A DNA stretch of 8,161 bases, from the NCBI GenBank assembly GCA_002440945.1, contig DJWG01000114.1:1-8161 (forward strand), written 5' to 3'. A program made the translations under genes and the position numbers. Below are positions 1-5,689 of the stretch, in pieces (within the stretch, counting starts at the first letter, position 1; the number at the start of each line of letters is the position of its first letter). The notes under the pieces are model-generated. The model was not told where the DNA came from. It did not search any database and worked only from the letters and a program-made list of their open reading frames with translations. The stretch is from Rhodobacteraceae bacterium UBA6236 (GTDB lineage: Bacteria; Pseudomonadota; Alphaproteobacteria; Rhodobacterales; Rhodobacteraceae).

Positions 1-32
1 TGACTATTTCAGCAGCCTGCTAGAGCAATACC

Positions 33-935
33 TTACTCCGGCATCGGATAGTCGTCCGCGTTCAGGACCCAACCGGGCTTGAGCGAAAAATCCAGTCTTG
101 GCGGACAGAAGATGTCGACCAGATCATTGTCGCCCGCACCGTTTGACCGCGTCGTGTGGATGACGGGGGGCGGGATCACCAGCGAGGACGGCGATCCGAC
201 GGTGATGTGCTTGTCATCGCGCCAGTCGGCCATGTCGACCGTCCAGGGCCAGCGCAGGTGGTGCACGAAGCTGCCCTTCAAGGTCAGCGAACATTGTTCG
301 AAGTCATCATGATGATGGGGCGACATCTTGGTGGTGTCGCGCGGTCCGACCTGCGGGCGGAAGACGTTGATCATGAAGTTCGTGCAGCGGAAGATCCGGC
401 CGAAGCGTCCGGGTTCATCCGGCACATCCAGCGGGTAGTGACGCACACGCCAGCCATCCGTGGGTTCCGGCCAGGCTTCGAAAGCCGGAATGTGGTTGCG
501 GGGCTGATCGTAGGCGCCCGCGTTTGATGCCGCGGCCGCCAGATCGGCCGACAGGACGGTAAACAAACGCACCAGCATACCGCCAGCAGGCAGGGTGACG
601 GAACTGTCGCCGGGTGGCACGAAGGCGAGCGAATTTCCGGGCACCTCGACAGTTTCCCCGCCCGCCACGATGGTGGCGCCCTGTTCGGCGCCCGGCAGAT
701 AGACCACGTATTCGTCAACCTGGGCTTCGCGCGCGAAAGACGCGCCCGGCTCGGCCTCGGTATAGGCCAGAACGAAGTTGTGGCCGCGGTGGTACCAGGT
801 CTTCCAGTCATCGCCCCGCGCCTGCGGTTCGGTCGCGTAGAACAGAGCCAATTGTTCTTCGGCAATCAGGCCAGTTGCCGGCGGTTTCGTCGCCGCGGCG
901 AACAGATCGGCGCGCGGATCCTTGTCCTTGTACAT
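33..935 (-). CDS. Two-domain cupin protein, last gene of the TRAP/aldolase operon
   Basis: A 300-residue cytosolic protein with two cupin halves. The N-terminal half (about residues 45-125) has the Gly/Pro-rich beta-barrel pattern (PGAEQG near 82, VPGNSLAFVPPGD near 98-110) but no clustered His/Glu ligands, so it looks degenerate. The C-terminal half (about 185-280) keeps a metal-site pattern: H207-H208-H209, then E213 (HHHDDFEQ), and a distal H260 after the Pro-rich turn IPPPVIH. By cupin family knowledge this fits a mononuclear metal enzyme (isomerase, epimerase, dioxygenase) or a sugar-acid-binding protein; the reaction is not identifiable. The ATG is supported by an AAGGA eight bases upstream. 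It lies 20 bases after the aldolase stop, so it should be co-transcribed and work on the same substrate or product. I see no clear terminator in the 32 bases after its TAA. Confident about fold, not function. Confidence 0.85.
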   Translation of the reverse strand: MYKDKDPRADLFAAATKPPATGLIAEEQLALFYATEPQARGDDWKTWYHRGHNFVLAYTEAEPGASFAREAQVDEYVVYLPGAEQGATIVAGGETVEVPGNSLAFVPPGDSSVTLPAGGMLVRLFTVLSADLAAAASNAGAYDQPRNHIPAFEAWPEPTDGWRVRHYPLDVPDEPGRFGRIFRCTNFMINVFRPQVGPRDTTKMSPHHHDDFEQCSLTLKGSFVHHLRWPWTVDMADWRDDKHITVGSPSSLVIPPPVIHTTRSNGAGDNDLVDIFCPPRLDFSLKPGWVLNADDYPMPE

Positions 936-955
936 CGTCGAAATCCTTTCTCGCG

Positions 956-1723
956 CTAGGTGTTAGGTATCTCGCGCGCCGCCGACAGACGGCGCGCGCC
1001 CTTCATCAGCAGGCCCTGATCGGACCCGCAGACAAAAACGGTGATGCCACGATCGCGCCAGACCTGGATCTGCGTCTCGTCGGCCACGAACAGGCCCGCC
1101 GCCACACCGCCGCGCCGCGCCGCATCAATGACGCGGGCAATCGCCGCATCCAGTTCCGCCGAAGGAAATCCCACCCCCAGCGATTGCGACAGGTCCGCAG
1201 GTCCGACGAACATCACGTCGATGTCTTCGTTGGCTGCGATATCGTCCAGCCGGTCCAGCGCCGCCGCATCTTCGATCTGCACCATGACAACGCTGGTGTC
1301 GTCGCAGTGGCGGCGATAGTCGGCCAGCCCCATCGTCCCGTAGTTCCCGGCCCGGGGCGAGGGAGAGATACCGCGAACCCCATGCGCGAACTTCACTGCC
1401 GCACAGACATCGTCGGCCCGGGACCGATCCGCGACATGCGGCACCATGACCCCGGCAAGGCCAAGATCCAGAAGCGGCGCGATCCAGTCGGTCTGCGCCC
1501 CCCAGCGGCGCGACAGCAACGGCAGGCCGACGCTGCGGGCCGCAAGGGACAGAAGATCCATCGCTTCGATTCCGATCGGCGCGTGTTCCTGATCCGCCAC
1601 CACGAAATCCAGCCCGGCGATGCCCAGGATTTCGACGGATTGCGGGGCAGGGGTCTTCAGGAAGGTGCCGATGACCGTCTCTTTGGCCCTGATCCGCGTG
1701 CGAAGTCGGTTCGGTGCCGTCAT
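956..1723 (-). CDS. HpcH/HpaI-family class II aldolase
   Basis: A 255-residue protein matching the usual length (250-260) of the HpcH/HpaI aldolase/citrate lyase superfamily: metal-dependent TIM-barrel enzymes that split 2-keto-3-deoxy acids or 4-hydroxy-2-oxo acids into pyruvate (or a related 2-oxoacid) and an aldehyde. Visible motifs: VADQEHAP (D44, E46, H47; the catalytic His/Asp region), an Arg at 72-73 where the pyruvate-binding Arg is expected, LGLAGVMVPHV (88-97), GVRGISPSPRAGNYG (115-129), the metal Glu in MVQIED (E151), and VGPADLSQSLG with metal Asp D177. All key residues appear intact. Its ATG overlaps the stop of the DUF6282-like gene by four bases (ATGA), implying translational coupling, and its ribosome binding site lies inside that gene. 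Substrate is unknown; GarL-like (2-dehydro-3-deoxyglucarate) and HpaI-like (hydroxy-oxo-heptanedioate) activities are both possible. Confidence 0.93.
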   Translation of the reverse strand: MTAPNRLRTRIRAKETVIGTFLKTPAPQSVEILGIAGLDFVVADQEHAPIGIEAMDLLSLAARSVGLPLLSRRWGAQTDWIAPLLDLGLAGVMVPHVADRSRADDVCAAVKFAHGVRGISPSPRAGNYGTMGLADYRRHCDDTSVVMVQIEDAAALDRLDDIAANEDIDVMFVGPADLSQSLGVGFPSAELDAAIARVIDAARRGGVAAGLFVADETQIQVWRDRGITVFVCGSDQGLLMKGARRLSAAREIPNT

Positions 1724-2619
1724 TCCGGAAGCCCTGCCAGCACGGCCGCGTTGGTCGCCGTCATCAGGCGAACTTCGTCATCGCTGTAGCCGTTGCGCAG
1801 AAGCAGGGCGATGGTTTCGCGCATTCCTTCGACGGGTGAGGGGTTGTTCTGCTGTCCCAGGTCAGTGCCGAAGAAGGTGTTTTCGACCCCGGCCGCGGCG
1901 ATCACCGCCCTCAGGTGATCGTCGTCGAACATCTTGAAGGTCGATTCAACGAACATGCAGGACGAATGTTCGATCTTCACGCCCATCCCCACCAGCGACG
2001 TGATGTCCTGGAACGAACAGTCGTTCACATAGGTCGGATGGTTCAGGAACAGCCGCTTCACTCCCCGGGCCTTCGCTTCCTCGTAGAAGGGGAACAGCTC
2101 GCTCACGTGGTGATGGCCGCCGGACACCACGGCGTCGGCCTCGGCGATCAGGTCAAGGATGTGTTTCACCGCGTCCAGAACCACGCCCTTGTCATCGGTC
2201 AACGCCAGCGGAATCGGGGCTACGGTCTTGGCGCTGTTCTTCGGGAACTGGAAACCGGGTTTGCTGGCTTCGTGATCCATGTGGTTCTTGGCATGCGCCG
2301 TCGCCATCCAGACCACGCGCGCGCCCTGTTTCAGCGCATAGTCCACAGCCGAAGGGTTCAGCCCGCCCAACGGGTTGTTCAGCACGATGGATCCGATGGC
2401 GCGCGCCTTGAAACCCATGTTGGTGTTGATCAGCGTGGCGATGGGCATCGTCGGATAATAGTGGTCCTTCAGCAGCACGGCGCGCATGCCCTGGGCATCC
2501 GCTTCGCGCAGCGCTGCAACATGGTCGATCTTGCGCGGGTGCAGGGACGGCCCCGCGTGGACGTGCAGATCGACGGCGCCTTGCATGAGGGAATCGATAC
2601 GGGTCTGGTCAATGGTCAT
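1720..2619 (-). CDS. DUF6282-like metal-dependent hydrolase (amidohydrolase-type)
   Basis: A 299-residue protein that I place in the poorly characterised DUF6282 group, from recalled family pattern. The arrangement resembles a TIM-barrel amidohydrolase. HVH is at the end of the first strand (H19, H21 in AVDLHVHAGPS). A Lys-His follows the second strand (K51, H53 in LLKDHYYPT). Then come a His cluster (H169-H171 in SGGHHHVSE), H194 (FLNHPTY), E217/H218 (KIEHSS) and a late Asp (D253 in FFGTDLGQ). These fit a mono- or dinuclear metal site hydrolysing a lactone, cyclic amide or ester. The frame stays open far upstream, but the ATG at 2617-2619 is chosen because GAAAGGA lies six bases before it and the protein begins at the expected distance before HVH. 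It follows DctM after 131 bases and overlaps the aldolase by four. I infer that it prepares the imported compound for the aldolase. Family call fairly sure; reaction unknown. Confidence 0.85.
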   Translation of the reverse strand: MTIDQTRIDSLMQGAVDLHVHAGPSLHPRKIDHVAALREADAQGMRAVLLKDHYYPTMPIATLINTNMGFKARAIGSIVLNNPLGGLNPSAVDYALKQGARVVWMATAHAKNHMDHEASKPGFQFPKNSAKTVAPIPLALTDDKGVVLDAVKHILDLIAEADAVVSGGHHHVSELFPFYEEAKARGVKRLFLNHPTYVNDCSFQDITSLVGMGVKIEHSSCMFVESTFKMFDDDHLRAVIAAAGVENTFFGTDLGQQNNPSPVEGMRETIALLLRNGYSDDEVRLMTATNAAVLAGLPE

Positions 2620-2639
2620 GACGGATCCTTTCACGGTGT

Positions 2640-2690
2640 CGCGCCCTTGGCGCGGAGGAGGGGGGATGCGCCGCCGGGTTTTGCCGGCGG
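2640..2690 (-). other. Paired stem-loops between DctM and the hydrolase gene
   Basis: The 131-base gap between the DctM stop and the hydrolase start holds two perfect GC-rich inverted repeats. One is a 6-bp stem with a 3-base loop at 2640-2654 (CGCGCC/GGCGCG). The other is a 7-bp stem with a 6-base loop at 2671-2690 (CCGCCGG/CCGGCGG). Neither is followed by a T-run on the transcribed strand, so they are poor intrinsic terminators. They could stabilise upstream mRNA, mark an RNase processing site, or attenuate expression of the three enzyme genes relative to the transporter. Visible in sequence; role is inferred. Confidence 0.5.
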
Positions 2691-2750
2691 GCGCGGTCTC
2701 GATCATCAGGGGCGGGCCATGCGGGCCGGTGCCTGGGCAAGGCCCCTTGG

Positions 2751-4031
2751 TCAGCGGGCACCCAGAACTTCGGGCAGGAACAACGAGATTTCCGGGAACA
2801 GCGTGATCAGGGCCAGCACCACCAGCGCGATGCCGATCATCGGCAGAGCCTTCAGCGCGATGCGTTCCATCGGTCGCCCCGTAACGCCTGCAATGACGAA
2901 CAGGCACAATCCCACGGGCGGCGTCACGAAACCCACCAGTACGTTGAAGACAACCATGACGCCAAGATGCACCGGTTCCATTTCCAGCGTCCGGCCAATG
3001 GCCATCAGCGCAGGCACCGTCAGGATCAGCACGCCGATCGTGTCGAGGAACATGCCCAGGAACAGGAGGATCAGGTTGACCATCAGCAGGATGACATACT
3101 TGTTGTCCGACAGGCTGGTCAGCAGGGCCACGGCCTTCTGCGGCAGCTGTTCGATGGCGAAGATGAAGCCCGCCACGTTGGCGATGGCGATCAGGAAGTA
3201 GATGGCCGAGGTGATGATCGCCGTCGACACGAAGGCCTGTTTCAGGAACGCCCAGCTCATCGCGCGATAGACGAAGGTCGCGATCAGCAGGGCGTAGATC
3301 GCCGCGATGGCCGCGGCTTCGGTTGCGGTGAAGATGCCGCCGCGTATCCCGACCACGATGATGATGGGCAAAAGCATCACCGGGCCTGCTTTCCACAGCC
3401 CCTTCAGGATGTCCGAAAGGCTCTGGCGATCGGCTTTCGGATACTGGCGCACATGCGCCATCCAGATCGCATAGATCGACAGCAGCACCGCCAGCATGAT
3501 CCCCGGCGTGATCCCGGCGATCAGAAGCTGAGAGATGGATGTTCCCGACAGCGCGCCATAGATGATCATTGCGATGGACGGCGGAACCAGCGGAGCCATC
3601 AGCGACGACACCGCGATCAGGCCGGCCGAATAATCCACGTCATATCCCTGACGTTTCATGTCGGGCACCATGACGGTGCCGATCGCCGCCGCATCCGCCG
3701 CCGCTGAACCGCTGACTCCGCCAAACAGGAAGCAGCCCCAGATCGCCGTCAGGGATAGGCCGCCGCGGAACCGGCCGACGATGGAATTGGCAAAGCCGAT
3801 CAGGCGCCGCGTCAGGCCGCCGACATCCATGATGCTGCCCGCAAGAACGAACAGCGGAATGGCCAGCAGAACGAACAGATCCATCCCGGCAAGCATCCGT
3901 TGCGGCAGGACCAGCAGGAAATTCGTCTGTCCGGTAAAGACGAAATAAGCCAGCGCGCTGATGCCGAGCACAAAGGCGATGGGCATGCCAATCAGCAGGG
4001 TGAACAGGAAGGTAAGGCCTAGCCAGGTCAC
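2751..4031 (-). CDS. dctM: TRAP transporter large permease subunit (DctM family)
   Basis: A 426-residue, very hydrophobic inner-membrane protein of normal DctM length, with roughly a dozen membrane segments. It is the transport channel of a tripartite ATP-independent periplasmic transporter, using an ion gradient to import substrate handed over by DctP. Family-typical stretches include the N-terminal LIGMPIAFVLGIS, IPLFVLAGSIMDVGG, the SGSAAADAAAIGTVMVP segment (matching the conserved S-G-S-A-x-A motif), LMAPLVPPSIAMIIYG, GGIFTATEAAAIA and LGMFLDTIGVLIL, ending with FVTPPVGLCLFV. The start is GTG (4029-4031): the frame runs on upstream, but GGAGG sits seven bases before this GTG and it gives the normal N-terminus. 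GTGA overlaps the DctQ stop by four bases, so the two membrane subunits should be translationally coupled. No damage seen. Confidence 0.95.
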   Translation of the reverse strand: MTWLGLTFLFTLLIGMPIAFVLGISALAYFVFTGQTNFLLVLPQRMLAGMDLFVLLAIPLFVLAGSIMDVGGLTRRLIGFANSIVGRFRGGLSLTAIWGCFLFGGVSGSAAADAAAIGTVMVPDMKRQGYDVDYSAGLIAVSSLMAPLVPPSIAMIIYGALSGTSISQLLIAGITPGIMLAVLLSIYAIWMAHVRQYPKADRQSLSDILKGLWKAGPVMLLPIIIVVGIRGGIFTATEAAAIAAIYALLIATFVYRAMSWAFLKQAFVSTAIITSAIYFLIAIANVAGFIFAIEQLPQKAVALLTSLSDNKYVILLMVNLILLFLGMFLDTIGVLILTVPALMAIGRTLEMEPVHLGVMVVFNVLVGFVTPPVGLCLFVIAGVTGRPMERIALKALPMIGIALVVLALITLFPEISLFLPEVLGAR

Positions 4032-4534
4032 AGTGCCTCCTCCGCACCCATCGGATGCTCTGTGGTGTTGGGGTCGCGTGCGACGCTCAGCAGGTCGTTC
4101 AGGAAGACGTGCAGGGCCACAAGCGCGGCCGCCACCACGACCGACAGGTGCACCCAGAACATCGAGATGCCCAGTGCAACGGCCGTCTGCAGCCGCGTTC
4201 CCCAGGCGAAGGTGAAGCCATAGCCGATGACGACGGCCAGAAAGACCAGCATCAGCACCGCCGATACGACATCGGCCGTACGGCGCAGCGGCTGCGGCAG
4301 CTTTTCCACCAGCATCCGCATGCCCAGGAACTGGCCGCGCGTGTAGCTGATGCCCGCGCCGCAGGCAACGACCCACAGCATCAGGTAGCGCAGCAGTTCT
4401 TCGGACCAGTAAAGCGAGTTCCCCAGGGCGTAGCGGAAGATGACCTGAAGCACCCCCACGATCAGGATCACACCGATCCCGGCGAAGCAGAAGGCTTCGA
4501 CCGCGGCCACATAGCCGCGCCAAAGTGTTGACAT
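4028..4534 (-). CDS. dctQ: TRAP transporter small permease subunit (DctQ family)
   Basis: A 168-residue membrane protein with four predicted helices: about residues 9-33 (VEAFCFAGIGVILIVGVLQV), 50-70 around LMLWVVACGAGISYT, 90-112 (VLMLVFLAVVIGYGF), and 123-148. It contains the DctQ hallmark between helices 1 and 2: FRYALGNSLYWSEELLRYLMLW, with the paired Glu and following Arg. It is the accessory subunit that pairs with DctM and helps dock the binding protein. I start at the ATG at 4532-4534 (MSTLWRGYV). A longer reading from an ATG at 4568-4570 would add 12 residues, but that ATG lies in the loop of a strong stem-loop and lacks a ribosome binding site, whereas GGGGAA precedes the chosen start. 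The gene ends in the 4-base overlap with dctM. Confidence 0.92.
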   Translation of the reverse strand: MSTLWRGYVAAVEAFCFAGIGVILIVGVLQVIFRYALGNSLYWSEELLRYLMLWVVACGAGISYTRGQFLGMRMLVEKLPQPLRRTADVVSAVLMLVFLAVVIGYGFTFAWGTRLQTAVALGISMFWVHLSVVVAAALVALHVFLNDLLSVARDPNTTEHPMGAEEAL

Positions 4535-4556
4535 GTCAGGGTTCCCCAAATGCGAT

Positions 4557-4581
4557 GCCGCGGGCCGCATGGGCCCGCGGC
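4557..4581 (-). other. Perfect 10-bp stem-loop between DctP and DctQ genes
   Basis: GCCGCGGGCC (4557-4566) and its exact reverse complement (4572-4581) are separated by five bases, lying between the DctP stop and the DctQ start. The stem is almost pure GC. On the transcribed strand it is followed by ATCGCATTTGG rather than a T-run, so it is unlikely to be a full terminator. In many binding-protein transporter operons, such a hairpin just after the binding-protein gene protects the 3' end of that mRNA or causes partial termination, so that the periplasmic protein is made in excess. That role is inferred here. Confidence 0.65.
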
Positions 4582-4591
4582 TGCAGGCGCC

Positions 4592-5587
4592 TTACTTGGC
4601 GGCCGGCGTCAAGGTGCGTGCCTTCGCGGCAAAGGCCGCGATCAGCGGGTTCGACGCTTCATAGCGTTCGATGACCGGTTTGAAAGCGGCGGAGAGCTCG
4701 GCCTTGAACGCATCCGAAGGTGTCACGACAGGGATCTTCAGCTCTTCAAGGTGCTTCGTGATCTTGGCATCCAGCGCCTTCACGGCCATTACCTGCGGTT
4801 CCACGATCTCGTCTGCCGCCTGGCGCATGAACTGCTGCTGTTCGGGACTCAGGCTTTCGAACTTGGCCTTGTTGATCAGCAGGAAGCCAGGCCAGAAATA
4901 GTGGCCCGTCAGGGTCACGCCCTTGCCGATTTCATAGTACTTTTCGCTTTCGATCGAGGTCAGGTTGATTTCGACCGTGTCGAGCGTTCCGGTTTCCAGC
5001 GCCGAGTAGACTTCGCCATAAGCCATAGGGGTCGGGTTCACACCAACCGCGCTCCAGGCGTCAAGGAACATCTTGTTGGGCGCGACACGGGTCTTCAGCC
5101 CTTTCATGTCGGCCAGGGACTCAACGGGTTTGCCGGTCGTCATGAAATGGCGCAGGCCACCGTCGTAGACGCCCAGAGCGATCTGGTTGTGCGCTTCAAG
5201 ACCGTCCATGATAGCCCGCGCTTCGGGCGACTTTGCCATCGCGACAAAGCCTTCGTAGTCCGGGATCAGGCCCGGAAGCTGGAAGGCGTCAATGGCCGGA
5301 TCGAGCGAGGAATAGGCGGAGGTCGAGTTCACCGTCATGTCCACGGTCCCGAACTGCACGCCTTCGGCCAGTTCCTTGACGTCCCCAAGCTGACGCGCCG
5401 GGTAGATGTCGACCTTCACGTCCCCGCCCGAGATGCGCTCCACGGCTTCCTTGAACCGCACTGCCGTGTCGTGGATCGGATGTGCTTCGAAAACCGGGTG
5501 GCCCAGGCGAAGAGTCACCGGCTCGGCCCAGGCTGCGGTGCCAGCCAGCAGCGCAAGGCCGACCACGTTGAACGCGAAGTATTTCAT
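4592..5587 (-). CDS. dctP: TRAP transporter solute-binding protein (DctP family)
   Basis: A 331-residue periplasmic protein, normal for DctP-type receptors. It begins with a Sec signal peptide: K2, a hydrophobic core FNVVGLALLAGTAA, and a likely cleavage after AWA (residue 21) leaving EPVTLRLGHP. Family features: VRFKEAVERISGGDVKVDIYPARQLGD (43-69) and MKGLKTRVAPNKMF (161-174), where R167 aligns with the carboxylate-clamping Arg of the family. It then has the signature segment AYGEVYSALETGTLDTVEIN (189-208). The conserved Arg suggests an organic acid ligand. The ATG at 5585-5587 is chosen over an in-frame ATG eight codons upstream because GGAGG lies six bases before it and the signal peptide then has normal length. 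It is first in the operon, transcribed divergently from the iclR-type gene, and followed by a strong hairpin. Ligand identity is not visible. Confidence 0.95.
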   Translation of the reverse strand: MKYFAFNVVGLALLAGTAAWAEPVTLRLGHPVFEAHPIHDTAVRFKEAVERISGGDVKVDIYPARQLGDVKELAEGVQFGTVDMTVNSTSAYSSLDPAIDAFQLPGLIPDYEGFVAMAKSPEARAIMDGLEAHNQIALGVYDGGLRHFMTTGKPVESLADMKGLKTRVAPNKMFLDAWSAVGVNPTPMAYGEVYSALETGTLDTVEINLTSIESEKYYEIGKGVTLTGHYFWPGFLLINKAKFESLSPEQQQFMRQAADEIVEPQVMAVKALDAKITKHLEELKIPVVTPSDAFKAELSAAFKPVIERYEASNPLIAAFAAKARTLTPAAK

Positions 5588-5593
5588 GAATTT

Positions 5594-5598
5594 CCTCC
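5594..5598 (-). promoter_or_regulatory. Ribosome binding site deciding the DctP start
   Basis: On the minus strand this reads GGAGG, a near-perfect Shine-Dalgarno core, six bases before the ATG at 5585-5587. The alternative upstream ATG (5609-5611) has the SD downstream of it and would put eight polar residues in front of the signal peptide. Confidence 0.8.
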
Positions 5599-5614
5599 CT
5601 AATGTTCCCACAAG

Positions 5615-5629
5615 GAGAACTGCGTTCTC
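5615..5629. promoter_or_regulatory. Candidate IclR-type operator palindrome
   Basis: GAGAAC-TGC-GTTCTC is a perfect 6-3-6 inverted repeat of 15 bases, the size expected for an IclR dimer site. A third half-site-like GTTCCC occurs at 5604-5609. The palindrome is centred on 5622, where the operon transcript is predicted to start (about 5623), so a bound regulator would block transcription initiation. The sequence is seen directly; assignment to the neighbouring regulator is inference from position. Confidence 0.55.
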
Positions 5630-5658
5630 AAATTGACAGGGCGCGCCGTCTGAGTCAA
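5630..5658 (-). promoter_or_regulatory. Candidate sigma70 promoter of the dct operon
   Basis: On the minus strand, TTGACT (5653-5658) is five of six to the -35 consensus. It is followed after exactly 17 bases by CAATTT (5630-5635), a weaker -10. A start about seven bases on, near 5623, would give a leader of about 35 bases carrying the dctP ribosome binding site. It overlaps the opposing iclR promoter. Confidence 0.45.
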
Positions 5659-5661
5659 TAG
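5633..5661 (+). promoter_or_regulatory. Candidate sigma70 promoter of the iclR-type gene
   Basis: TTGACA (5633-5638) is a perfect -35. With a 17-base spacer the -10 would be CAATAG (5656-5661), which is a poor match. A start near 5667 would leave about 20 bases of leader before the TTG start. The elements lie almost exactly on top of the operon promoter on the other strand, so the two would compete for polymerase. Confidence 0.35.
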
Positions 5662-5689
5662 AGTCTCAAGCAACCCGCGAGACCGCATC

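Noticed and set aside
1..32. Terminator after the cupin gene
   Set aside because: Only a tiny AGCAG/CTGCT match with almost no loop and no T-run lies in the 32 bases available.
614..1789. 391-codon plus-strand frame across cupin and aldolase genes
   Set aside because: Arg/Pro/His-rich antisense frame over two genes with intact motifs; no start context or family similarity.
1915..3201. 428-codon plus-strand frame across the hydrolase and DctM genes
   Set aside because: Antisense to two strongly recognisable proteins; composition (His, Arg, Gln rich, no domains) is typical of a shadow frame.
2620..3396. Long N-terminal extension of the hydrolase reading frame
   Set aside because: The frame stays open by GC bias through the DctM gene, but the extension is Arg/Gly/Asp-rich shadow; the ribosome binding site and the HVH distance place the start at 2619.
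4529..4538. TGACATGTCA palindrome at the DctQ start codon as an operator
   Set aside because: It shares arms with the 6944/7016 dyads but has no spacer, lies inside a co-transcribed junction and includes the start codon; most likely chance.
4532..4570. Longer DctQ start at the ATG at 4568-4570
   Set aside because: That ATG is in the loop of the 10-bp hairpin and lacks a ribosome binding site; the shorter start gives a normal DctQ N-terminus.
4550..5602. 350-codon plus-strand frame antisense to the DctP gene
   Set aside because: DctP with signal peptide and family signature on the other strand accounts for the region.
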